Below are positions 24,187 through 31,243 of a DNA stretch of 37,763 nt, piece by piece. The stretch is from Pseudomonadota bacterium (lineage in GTDB: Bacteria > Pseudomonadota > Alphaproteobacteria > Caulobacterales > Caulobacteraceae): positions 1 through 37,763 of the forward strand of contig JAEYWU010000058.1 in NCBI GenBank assembly GCA_023428785.1. The letters run 5' to 3'. Below the pieces are notes generated by a model that was not told the origin of the DNA, searched no databases, and worked only from the letters and a program-made list of their open reading frames with translations. The stretch's first letter is position 1; every line of letters starts with the position of its first letter. The translations under genes and the position numbers were made by a program.

Positions 24187-25009
24187 GCAGCGTTGTCAGG
24201 TTAACTCGGCCGCCGGCAGTGAGATCAGTGCTCGCCGTTCTCAGGCGGCCGCGGCCGCCTCGGCCCAGGCGTCGTTCGCCGCACTTCGGAAGGCCCGAAG
24301 GGTGTCTCGGCTGATCAGGTGACGCTGGGTGTAGAACGTGTTGTAGACGCTGGCGTGAGTGGTGAGGAAGCGCTGGGCTGAGCTCTGCGATTTGAAGAGT
24401 TGCATCTTCCGCTCTCGTCTGCGGATCGGCAGGTGAGAGTTTTCTGCCCTGTTGTTTTCTCGGAGCCGACCGGGATGGTGAATGCCGTCGAGGCCCAGCT
24501 CCCTTAGCGCCGACGCATAGGATGCCAGGCCGTCGGTCACGATCGCCTCCGGTTTGATCGGCTGATTGCGCAGCAGGCGCTTCAGCAGCCTCAAAGCCGC
24601 GTCGTGGTCCCTGCGCTTCTGCACGACGACATCGAGCACTTCGCCTTCATCATCGACGGCGCGCCAGAGGTACATCCGCTTGCCGCCGATGACGCAGACA
24701 ACCTCGTCGAGATGCCAGCGAGGGGAGGGGGCCGGCCGCTTCCGCCTCAAGTTCCTGGCGATCAGCGGCCCGAACTTGATCGTCCAGCAACGGATGGTCT
24801 CGTAACTCACCTCGATACCACGCTGGGCGAGCATCTCCTCAACGTCGCGGAAGCTCAGCGTGAAGCGAAAATAGAGCCACACGGCGTGGCGAATGACGTC
24901 AGGCGGGAAGCGGTGACGGCTGAACGAGATCGGACGCATGAAGCCCTTGTCACACAGGGGCCTCAAGCAGCCCGGAACGGAGACTTTTTAGCGTTAGACT
25001 GACAGCACC
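24187..25009 (-). mobile_element. IS6-family insertion sequence, copy 2 (intact transposase)
   Basis: About 820 bp, bounded by GCAGCGTTGTCAG on the left and CTGACAGCACC on the right, the same ends as copy 1. It encodes one complete transposase on the minus strand. The flanks share only TCGCG, so a target-site duplication is not convincing. Confidence 0.85.
24241..24939 (-). CDS. IS6-family transposase
   Basis: 232-aa DDE transposase if begun at the ATG at 24939 (MRPISFSRHRFPPDVIRH); an ATG at 24966 would add nine residues. It has the N-terminal helix-turn-helix region (LSFRDVEEMLAQRGIEVSYETIRCWT), the first Asp in WHLDEVVCVIGGKRMYLWRAVDDEGEV, the second in IVTDGLASY, and Glu in NNRAENSHLPIRRRERKM, so the catalytic triad is intact. 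It ends in an Ala-rich tail. IS6 elements move by replicative cointegrate formation, and multiple copies allow recombination. It is clearly related to, but not identical with, the copies at 18742 and 37398. Confidence 0.95.
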   Translation of the reverse strand: MRPISFSRHRFPPDVIRHAVWLYFRFTLSFRDVEEMLAQRGIEVSYETIRCWTIKFGPLIARNLRRKRPAPSPRWHLDEVVCVIGGKRMYLWRAVDDEGEVLDVVVQKRRDHDAALRLLKRLLRNQPIKPEAIVTDGLASYASALRELGLDGIHHPGRLRENNRAENSHLPIRRRERKMQLFKSQSSAQRFLTTHASVYNTFYTQRHLISRDTLRAFRSAANDAWAEAAAAA

Positions 25010-25406
25010 TTCGCGACGCCGGCGGAAAGCCCGGTGCCGCAGCGCTTTTCCCCCACGCGTTTACGGGGCGCCTCGCACGGCCAAGCCTTGTTGCGGTCCG
25101 ACGTGTTGACCGAACATACCCAAAAGCGCACACTATCCCCGTAATGTGGAAACGCGCCTTACATAAGCGGAATACGCTTCACGCAGGACGCTTCGTCGGA
25201 GGCGTCTAGCCCCAAACTCGTATTGAGCGAGCGCTCAGGGTTTGGGGATCACTTCCTTACACGCGATCTAAAGGTCAAAGTCGGCTCGATAAAGCCGCTG
25301 GCGCATTCGCGCGTGTGAAAGCTCGGTTTCATTCAATCAGCCAATGGGACGCTTCGTGCGGCACTGTCGCGCCGCCATGCCGCCATGGGCCACAAGGACT
25401 TTCGAC
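25010..25406. other. 397-bp gene-free stretch before rnk
   Basis: No coding sequence is supported here. It contains the nested inverted repeat at 25210-25247 and a TTGACC that could be a -35 element near 25106. Probably the promoter and leader region of the rnk operon. Confidence 0.5.
25210..25247. repeat. Nested hairpin in the rnk leader
   Basis: CCCCAAAC (25210-25217) pairs with GTTTGGGG (25240-25247), and inside it TGAGCG (25224-25229) pairs with CGCTCA (25232-25237). The two stems could stack into one long structure. It is about 160 bp before the rnk start; it may be a terminator for something inserted earlier or a leader regulatory structure. Confidence 0.55.
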
Positions 25407-25826
25407 ATGACAAAAAGCCGATCAAAAGCGGTGAGGAAGCCCCGGCTTCTGATGACTACTCAAGACCACGAAATCATCGCCTCGATGATCGGCAGAGCGC
25501 CGTCTTCAGCCGCGGCGATGTTGCTCGCGGACGAGCTCGACCGGGCCGTGACGGTGGATGAAGCTTCTGACACGCGGCCTTTCTGCCGGATAGGAAGCTT
25601 GGTCACGTACGAGGACCAAACCAGCGGACAAATCCGTGAGATCAAGCTGGTTCTGCCGGCGCACGCGGACATCGACAAGGGCCGCGTTTCGATCCTCAGC
25701 TTGGTCGGCGCCGCCCTGCTTGGTCTGGCCGTCGGGGCCGAGTTCGGCTGGATCGACGAGAGGGGCCGGCCGCACCGGTTGAAGGTCCTGCACGTGGTGA
25801 ATTCTCATGACGCGCATGCCGGATAG
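25407..25826 (+). CDS. rnk: Rnk-like regulator of nucleoside diphosphate kinase (GreA/GreB C-terminal fold)
   Basis: 139 aa. Short N-terminal helices (DHEIIASMIGRAPSSAAAMLLADELDRA) precede the GreA/GreB C-terminal domain seen in Rnk: GSLVTYEDQTSGQIREIKLVLPAHADIDKGRVSILSLVGAALLG, with the conserved P-x-x-AD-x-x-x-GR-x-SI-x-SP/L-V-G-x-ALLGL pattern. Rnk interacts with RNA polymerase and is linked to nucleotide-pool control. ATG at 25407 has AAGGA eight bases upstream; a longer reading to 25344 is unlikely. Its end overlaps the next gene by 20 nt. Alphaproteobacterial Rnk copies are often stress- or low-oxygen-associated, which would fit this neighbourhood. Confidence 0.88.
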   Translation: MTKSRSKAVRKPRLLMTTQDHEIIASMIGRAPSSAAAMLLADELDRAVTVDEASDTRPFCRIGSLVTYEDQTSGQIREIKLVLPAHADIDKGRVSILSLVGAALLGLAVGAEFGWIDERGRPHRLKVLHVVNSHDAHAG

Positions 25827-26394
25827 CGACGCGATGTTACTGGAGGCCGCCGCGTCGGAAGCGATAAGCGCGGCGCGCTGGGAACGAGTCGATCTCGAAG
25901 CTCGCCGTCCCGGCGAAGCTCATACAGACCTTATCTTGGGCAAGGCTGCGGAGCTCGCATTCTCGCCCATTGGCCGGGACCAGCTAATGTCGCTCGCGCT
26001 GGTAAAGGGCGTTCGAGACCCCGAGGGCGCCGGCCCATTGCTCGAGACTTCCGTGAGCCCTGCGGAGCGGGCGGCGATAGCGGAGCGCGTTTTCAGGTAT
26101 GCGCCGCATCGCGCCTCCGAGACTGAGGCTCTGGTGTCGCGGATCGAGGAACGGAATGCGCGCCGGCTCGGCAGAGACTCCCGCTTCGATCTCCTGCCGC
26201 AGCGGATCCGCCAAGACGCGGCTCTTCAGGAGCTTCTGTGGGATCATCCCATCATCCCTGCCGACGACGAGGTCCGGCTGGCGATGCTCTGCTCGGCCCC
26301 AAAGCTGCTCGAACGCGCCGAGGCTCTTTCGGGCGACTGGCCTTGGCGGCTCGTGACTGGCTGGCTCGCTCCCTTTGTCGGTAGAGGAAAGTAA
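25807..26394 (+). CDS. Unrecognised helical protein of 195 aa
   Basis: I do not recognise this protein. It is predicted soluble and largely helical, with many Glu/Arg and Leu residues (EAAASEAISAARWERVDLEARRPGE, AAIAERVFRYAPH, EALVSRIEERNARRLGRDSR). It has no signal peptide or membrane helix; the C-terminus has a Trp-containing stretch (SGDWPWRLVTGWLAP). Start ATG at 25807 lies within the 3' end of rnk (20-nt overlap) and its stop overlaps the next start (TAATG), so it is translationally coupled on both sides. This tight linkage suggests a function tied to rnk and to the small membrane peptide that follows. Confidence 0.7.
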   Translation: MTRMPDSDAMLLEAAASEAISAARWERVDLEARRPGEAHTDLILGKAAELAFSPIGRDQLMSLALVKGVRDPEGAGPLLETSVSPAERAAIAERVFRYAPHRASETEALVSRIEERNARRLGRDSRFDLLPQRIRQDAALQELLWDHPIIPADDEVRLAMLCSAPKLLERAEALSGDWPWRLVTGWLAPFVGRGK

Positions 26395-26567
26395 TGAGAG
26401 AACGACATAACATCGTGGGCACAGAGGTCGACCGTCCAAGGCCGCCCATCTACGCAAGCGGCGATTCGAGCCTCCAGGTCACGAAACGCCGCACCTCAGC
26501 GCGCTGGATCATCTATCTATTGGTGGGCGTCAGTTGTCTCGGCCTGATTGTCGTAGCGGTCGTTTGA
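26394..26567 (+). CDS. 57-aa single-pass membrane peptide
   Basis: Starts at ATG 26394, overlapping the preceding stop (TAATG), with GAGGAAAG just before it. The first half is hydrophilic and basic (MRERHNIVGTEVDRPRP, then KRRTSARW). The second half is a single hydrophobic helix (WIIYLLVGVSCLGLIVVAVV) reaching the stop, so the N-terminus probably faces the cytoplasm with an anchor tail. Not recognised. Coupled translation after the 195-aa protein is the main evidence that it is real. Confidence 0.6.
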   Translation: MRERHNIVGTEVDRPRPPIYASGDSSLQVTKRRTSARWIIYLLVGVSCLGLIVVAVV

Positions 26568-26732
26568 CGCGGTGTGGCCGCACTAGGTCGAAGATTTAGC
26601 AGCCCCGGCGACTGGCGGGATCCGCACCGCGGGCGCGGCGATCCCAAAGGGCTCACCAACATTTCCCACCTGCATGGACGTCATCTTAGCAGGGGTCGAC
26701 GATACGTCTCTGCACCAAGTTCGGAGCTTCTC

Positions 26733-28331
26733 GTGTCAATCATTCGCTTTGGCCCGCTCGCGGCGAGCCTGGCCACATTGCTTGTTGTCATCCCGGCGCT
26801 CCCGGCGCCTTGGGCATGGGCCGTGTTCGCCCTAGCCGCGACACTTTCTGGGCTTGGGTTGTACGACTTGGGCCAGCCCGCACATTCGGTCCGGCGGAAC
26901 TACCCCGTTGTAGGGCGGCTTCGCTGGTTCTTCGAGGATATCCGTCCTGGCATCAGGCAGTATCTATTTGAAGATGAACACGAGGAGACGCCGTTTTCCC
27001 GCAGTCAGCGCTCGCTGGTTTATGCGCGCGCCAAAAATGAAGTGAGTGACCGCCCCTTCGGCACCCTTCTCGACGTGTATGAGAATGGCTACGAATTCAT
27101 GGCGCACTCGACAAGACCGGTTCCCGCGGCCGATCCCAGCGCCTTCAGGATTTTGATCGGTGGCGAAGACTGTCGACAGCCTTACTCTGCTTCAATCTTC
27201 AATATCTCTGCGATGAGCTTTGGCGCACTGAGCGCCAACGCAATTCGCGCGCTCAATAAGGGCGCCAAGCTCGGAGGCTTTGCCCATGACACGGGCGAAG
27301 GCTCAATTAGCCCCTATCACCGCGAGCATGGTGGCGACCTCATCTGGGAAATTGGGAGCGGCTACTTCGGATGCCGCGACGAGCAGGGCAGGTTCGATCC
27401 TCACCGCTTCTCCCAACAAGCCGCGGACCCCCAGGTTCGCATGATTGAGTTGAAAATCAGCCAAGGCGCGAAGCCTGGCAGAGGCGGGATTTTGCCCGGG
27501 GAAAAGGTCACTCCCGAAATCGCGCTTACACGCGGCATTCCGGTCGGTCGCGATTGTATCTCTCCGCCGGGGCATTCGGCCTTTAACACGCCACTGGAAC
27601 TCGTTCATTTCATCGCTCAACTGCGCGACTTGTCCGGCGGCAAACCCGTCGGGTTCAAGCTGTGCGTGGGTCAGCCCTGGGAATTCATGGGTATTGTGAA
27701 GGCGATGCTCGAGACCGGAATTTTGCCTGACTACATCGTCGTCGATGGCGCGGAGGGGGGAACGGGTGCAGCGCCTCTTGAGTTTGCTGACCATTTGGGC
27801 ATGCCGCTTCGCGAGAGCCTGCTCTTTGTCCACAACACCTTGGTGGGGGCGGGCTTGCGCGACCGGATCAAGGTTGGCGCGGCCGGCAAGATCGTCAGCG
27901 CGTTTGATATCGCGACGGTGATGGCGCTTGGCGCGGATTGGACCAATGCGGGGCGCGGTTTCATGTTCGCCATCGGTTGTATTCAGTCCCTGTCGTGTCA
28001 CACGAACCAGTGTCCTACCGGCGTGGCCACGCAGGATCCCATGCGTCAGCGAGCGCTTGTGGTAAGCGACAAGGCCGAGCGCGTGCAGAACTTCCATCGA
28101 AACACATTGCTGGCCTTGTCTGAGATGATCGCCGCAGCAGGCTTGGACCATCCGAGCAGGCTTGGCCCGCACCATCTCGTCCGTCGCGTCAGTCTGACTG
28201 AGATCAGACTGTTTTCGCAGCTGCATATTTTTCTCGAGAAGGGTGAGCTATTGGCGGGCAACTCTGACCGGGACTTCTACGGTGCGGCATGGCGTCTCGC
28301 CCGAGCGGACAGCTTCGACATCGCGACCTAG
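26733..28331 (+). CDS. FMN-binding glutamate synthase-domain protein
   Basis: 532 aa from GTG at 26733 (GGAG eight bases upstream). The N-terminal region has two hydrophobic stretches and LGLYDLGQPAHSVRRNYPVVGRLR, the anchor typical of this family. The core matches the FMN/3Fe-4S half of GltB: NISAMSFGALS, NKGAKLGGFAHDTGEGS, the ISQGAKPGRGG loop, PGHSAF, DGAEGGTGAAP, and GCIQSLSCHTNQCPTGVATQ with three cysteines spaced x5 and x4 for the Fe-S cluster. The amidotransferase half is absent. The family is annotated as FMN-binding glutamate synthase-like with unsettled substrate. The 165-bp gap to the previous gene holds nothing recognisable. It has lower G+C than the denitrification island. Confidence 0.9.
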   Translation: MSIIRFGPLAASLATLLVVIPALPAPWAWAVFALAATLSGLGLYDLGQPAHSVRRNYPVVGRLRWFFEDIRPGIRQYLFEDEHEETPFSRSQRSLVYARAKNEVSDRPFGTLLDVYENGYEFMAHSTRPVPAADPSAFRILIGGEDCRQPYSASIFNISAMSFGALSANAIRALNKGAKLGGFAHDTGEGSISPYHREHGGDLIWEIGSGYFGCRDEQGRFDPHRFSQQAADPQVRMIELKISQGAKPGRGGILPGEKVTPEIALTRGIPVGRDCISPPGHSAFNTPLELVHFIAQLRDLSGGKPVGFKLCVGQPWEFMGIVKAMLETGILPDYIVVDGAEGGTGAAPLEFADHLGMPLRESLLFVHNTLVGAGLRDRIKVGAAGKIVSAFDIATVMALGADWTNAGRGFMFAIGCIQSLSCHTNQCPTGVATQDPMRQRALVVSDKAERVQNFHRNTLLALSEMIAAAGLDHPSRLGPHHLVRRVSLTEIRLFSQLHIFLEKGELLAGNSDRDFYGAAWRLARADSFDIAT

Positions 28332-28405
28332 GCGATACATGGCCGCCCTGTCGGCAAGCCTCGAAAGCCCGCTGACGGCGACTAAACGGATGTCCGCAGC
28401 GGGTC

Positions 28406-28442
28406 GGGAGCCGACACGAAGCGGGTGCCTGGGAGCCGACAC
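28406..28442 (+). repeat. Pair of GGGAGCCGACAC direct repeats
   Basis: Two identical 12-bp copies (28406-28417 and 28431-28442) lie in the 329-bp gap 28332-28660, which otherwise holds no recognisable gene. They may be remnant or regulatory; no function can be assigned. Confidence 0.4.
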
Positions 28443-28660
28443 CTCCAGTGGCCGCTTTTCCTTGCGGCCCTAGAGTCCGCTCATGGCTCGAACCGGACGC
28501 TCGTTTTTCGCACAAGCTCCGCGAGGCGGAACATGGAGCGGCCGCGCTCGGAATGAGCGCCAATCTGCGATGCCCCACCGGGGGGGGCGCGCAGCGCCAT
28601 GCCGACAGCTTGGTGCCGCGGGAATAGCGCAGATGTCCGCTACTTTCCGATGCAGGGGGA

Positions 28661-29992
28661 CTAAACTTCCCTGCGGCCCCACTCACGATTGATGCCCAAT
28701 GCCGCGAGCGTGCAGAGGACGCCCGACAGCAAGTACAGTCCGACTGACCACAGGCCAAACTGGTGCGCCAGGAAAAGTGCGACGAGAGGCGCGAAACCAG
28801 CGCCCACGAGCCATGCTGTGTTGGCCACAATCGCTGCGCCTGTGTAGCGATACTGAATGGGCAGGCGGTCGTCGATCAGGCCGCTGGATTGGCCGAAGGC
28901 TAGACCGAGAAGCGCGAACCCAACCAACATGTAAGTCGTCTCGCCCACGGTCCCGGCGTTCAGGAGCTGCGGGGCAAACCCGCTATAGGCTCCAATCATC
29001 ACGGCCGAGACCGCCAGGAGGGCGCGCCGTCCGATCCGGTCGGCCAGAACGCCTGAGCCCATCATAGCCAAGATCCCGACCCCGGCACCGACGAGCTCAA
29101 TGATAAGGAACCGAACCGGCTCCTCACGCGCGGTCAGCGTCACCCACGAGAGGGGGAATACCGTGACGATATGGAAGAGGGCGAAGCTAGCCAGCGGGGC
29201 CAGAGCTCCCAGCGCAATGGTGCGCCAGTGTCGGAATACCGTCTCAAAGGGAGGAGAGGGCTGAAGCTCCTGGTTCTCGAACAGGCGGCCATACTCAGGC
29301 GTCGCAACGATCCTGAGTCGGGCAAACAGGGCGACCACATTAATCGCGAGGGCCACGAAGAAGGGATAACGCCAGCCCCAGCTCAGAAAATCCGAAGGCG
29401 AGAGGACAACCAGGAAGTAGGCAAAGAGAGCGGCGGCGACCGCCAGCCCAATCGGCGCGCCTAGCTGGGGAATCATGGCGTACCAGCCGCGGCGATCACG
29501 GGGGGAGGTCAGGGCCAGCAGGGTAGGCAAGCCATCCCAGGCGCCGCCCCAAGCGACCCCTTGGCCGATCCGGAACGCTGCCAGGAACCAGACTGACAGG
29601 GTGCCAATCTGAGCGTGGCTCGGTAGCAGGGCGATGGCGATCGTGGACCCGCCGAGAAGAAAGAGTGCGATGGTCAGCTTGACGCCACGGCCGTGGTTCC
29701 GGTCGATCCACATGAACAGGAGCGTGCCAAACGGCCGCGCCATGAACGCCAGGGAGAAGACAGCAAAGGACGCCAGTGTGCCGACGACGGGATCCAGGTA
29801 CGGAAACACCACAGCCGGAAAGACCAGCACCGAGGCGAGCGCGTAGACGAAAAAGTCGAAAAACTCCGACGTCCGTCCGATGATCACTCCGATGGCGATT
29901 TCGCCAGGCCTAACCTCGTGATCGTCAGCGTGGATGAGACGAGCGTCCCGTTCCAGCGGCGTCGAGGTGGAGGCGCCTTTGGTCGCGCGCAT
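28661..29992 (-). CDS. MFS transporter, metabolite:proton symporter-like
   Basis: 443-aa inner-membrane transporter with about 12 hydrophobic helices. The MHS-type (KgtP/ProP-like) features are IGVIIGRTSEFFDFFVYALASVLVFP at helix 1, ARPFGTLLFMWIDRNHGRG and DRIGRR between helices, and EEPVRFLIIELVGAG in the middle. ATG at 29992 has AGGAG eight bases upstream. It is divergent from cyoA, sharing a 190-bp intergenic region that carries a FixJ-like site. The transported solute cannot be read from the sequence; organic acids or betaines are typical for the family. Confidence 0.88.
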   Translation of the reverse strand: MRATKGASTSTPLERDARLIHADDHEVRPGEIAIGVIIGRTSEFFDFFVYALASVLVFPAVVFPYLDPVVGTLASFAVFSLAFMARPFGTLLFMWIDRNHGRGVKLTIALFLLGGSTIAIALLPSHAQIGTLSVWFLAAFRIGQGVAWGGAWDGLPTLLALTSPRDRRGWYAMIPQLGAPIGLAVAAALFAYFLVVLSPSDFLSWGWRYPFFVALAINVVALFARLRIVATPEYGRLFENQELQPSPPFETVFRHWRTIALGALAPLASFALFHIVTVFPLSWVTLTAREEPVRFLIIELVGAGVGILAMMGSGVLADRIGRRALLAVSAVMIGAYSGFAPQLLNAGTVGETTYMLVGFALLGLAFGQSSGLIDDRLPIQYRYTGAAIVANTAWLVGAGFAPLVALFLAHQFGLWSVGLYLLSGVLCTLAALGINREWGRREV

Positions 29993-30074
29993 GGTTCAGC
30001 TCCTGGCGTCGATTGGCCGGCGATCGTAGCGGCCTTTTTGCGACGGCGCCGGCTCCGCCACAAGGCCGCGCGGC

Positions 30075-30093
30075 ATACGTAGTATTCCTGACC
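30075..30093. promoter_or_regulatory. Possible FixJ/LuxR-type site before cyoA
   Basis: ATACGTAGTATTCCTGACC is nearly identical at the core to the sequence before nirK (TACGTAGCATTCC). It lies 90 bp before the cyoA start. If FixJ-bound it would link the oxidase to the oxygen sensor. Confidence 0.4.
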
Positions 30094-30182
30094 TGCCTTT
30101 TGCGTACGCGCCGCCCTAGGGTAGAAACCGGATCGGGCAGGATGTCCACGGCTTCAATGAAACGCGGAATTTCGGGCGGAAC

Positions 30183-31229
30183 ATGAGTGAAGAACCCTCC
30201 AGAATGGGGCGCCTGTCCCGGGTCGGAGCGCTGTCTCTCGCGGGGCTTCTCGCGGGCTGCGAGCGCGCCGTCCTCAATCCCGCCGGCGACGTGGCCCTTC
30301 AGCAGCGCGATCTGATCTACTTCTCCACCGGGATCATGCTGCTGGTGATCGTGCCGGTGATCATCCTGGTGATCCTGTTCGCCTGGAAATACCGCGCCTC
30401 GAACAAGAGCGCCCGGTATGACCCCAAATTCCACCATTCGACGGCGCTCGAGCTGGGCATCTGGTCGATTCCCCTTTTAGTGATCATCTGCCTGGGCGCG
30501 GTGACCTGGTCGAGCACCCACCTGCTGGACCCTTTCCGGCGGCTCGACCGCATCGCCGAGGGCCAGCCGACCAATCCCGCGCAAGCTCCGATGATCGTTC
30601 AGGTCGTGGCGATGGATTGGAAGTGGCTGTTCATCTACCCGGAATACAACATCGCGACCGTCAACGAACTGGTTCTGCCCGTCGACCGCGAGGTTCGGTT
30701 CGACATCACCTCGACCAACATGATGAACACCTTCTACGCGCCGACCATGGCGGGCATGATCTACGCCATGCCCGGCATGCGCAGCCAGCTGCACGCGGTG
30801 CTCAATCGTCCCGGCGAGTTCGAAGGTTTTTCCGCCAACTACAGCGGGGCCGGATTCTCGCACATGCGCTTCCAGCTGCGGGCGGTCGGGTCGGATGAGT
30901 TCGATCAGTGGGTGCGACAGGTCCAGGTGGTCGGGAGCCCCCTGACGACACCGGACTATCTCGAGCTGGAGCGCCCGACTGAGAGGCACCCCGTGGAGCT
31001 CTACAGCACGGCTCCTACGGGCCTGTTCGAGCGTATCGTGAACCGATGCGTCGCGCCGGGGACCGTCTGCATTTCCGACCACATGGCCCAGTCCGGCCAC
31101 GCGTTGCCCGTGACTGAAGAACCCGCTCTCTCCGGTGAACGCGGACCCCAGGGCGGCGCCCACGCTCCGGCGCCTTCCGCCCACGCAGCGCCAATCACCG
31201 GCAGCACCGCCCACGGCGGCCACCAATAG
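30183..31229 (+). CDS. cyoA: Cytochrome bo-type quinol oxidase subunit II
   Basis: 348-aa lipoprotein-type subunit. The signal ends in the lipobox LLAGC (Cys26), then two membrane helices (STGIMLLVIVPVIILVILFAW and LELGIWSIPLLVIICLGAV). The cupredoxin domain (VQVVAMDWKWLFIYPEYNIATVNELVLPV, TFYAPTMAGMIYAMPGM) lacks the cysteine pair of the CuA centre, as expected for a quinol oxidase. The C-terminus is extended with a His/Ala-rich tail (about 315-348). Fourteen bases separate it from cyoB. It reduces the oxygen-reducing site by passing quinol electrons through subunit I. Confidence 0.95.
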   Translation: MSEEPSRMGRLSRVGALSLAGLLAGCERAVLNPAGDVALQQRDLIYFSTGIMLLVIVPVIILVILFAWKYRASNKSARYDPKFHHSTALELGIWSIPLLVIICLGAVTWSSTHLLDPFRRLDRIAEGQPTNPAQAPMIVQVVAMDWKWLFIYPEYNIATVNELVLPVDREVRFDITSTNMMNTFYAPTMAGMIYAMPGMRSQLHAVLNRPGEFEGFSANYSGAGFSHMRFQLRAVGSDEFDQWVRQVQVVGSPLTTPDYLELERPTERHPVELYSTAPTGLFERIVNRCVAPGTVCISDHMAQSGHALPVTEEPALSGERGPQGGAHAPAPSAHAAPITGSTAHGGHQ

Positions 31230-31243
31230 GCTCGGCGAACACC

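Noticed and set aside
24180..25020. Target-site duplication around IS6 copy 2
   Set aside because: Flanks share only TCGCG, short of the 8 bp expected; could be chance.
28388..28640. ATGTCCGC repeats as a CRISPR or operator array
   Set aside because: Only two irregular copies with no regular spacing; no array structure and no cas genes.
30101..30115. TTGCGTACGCGCCG before cyoA as a sixth NnrR site
   Set aside because: The right half lacks CAA, so only one half-site matches; not counted.
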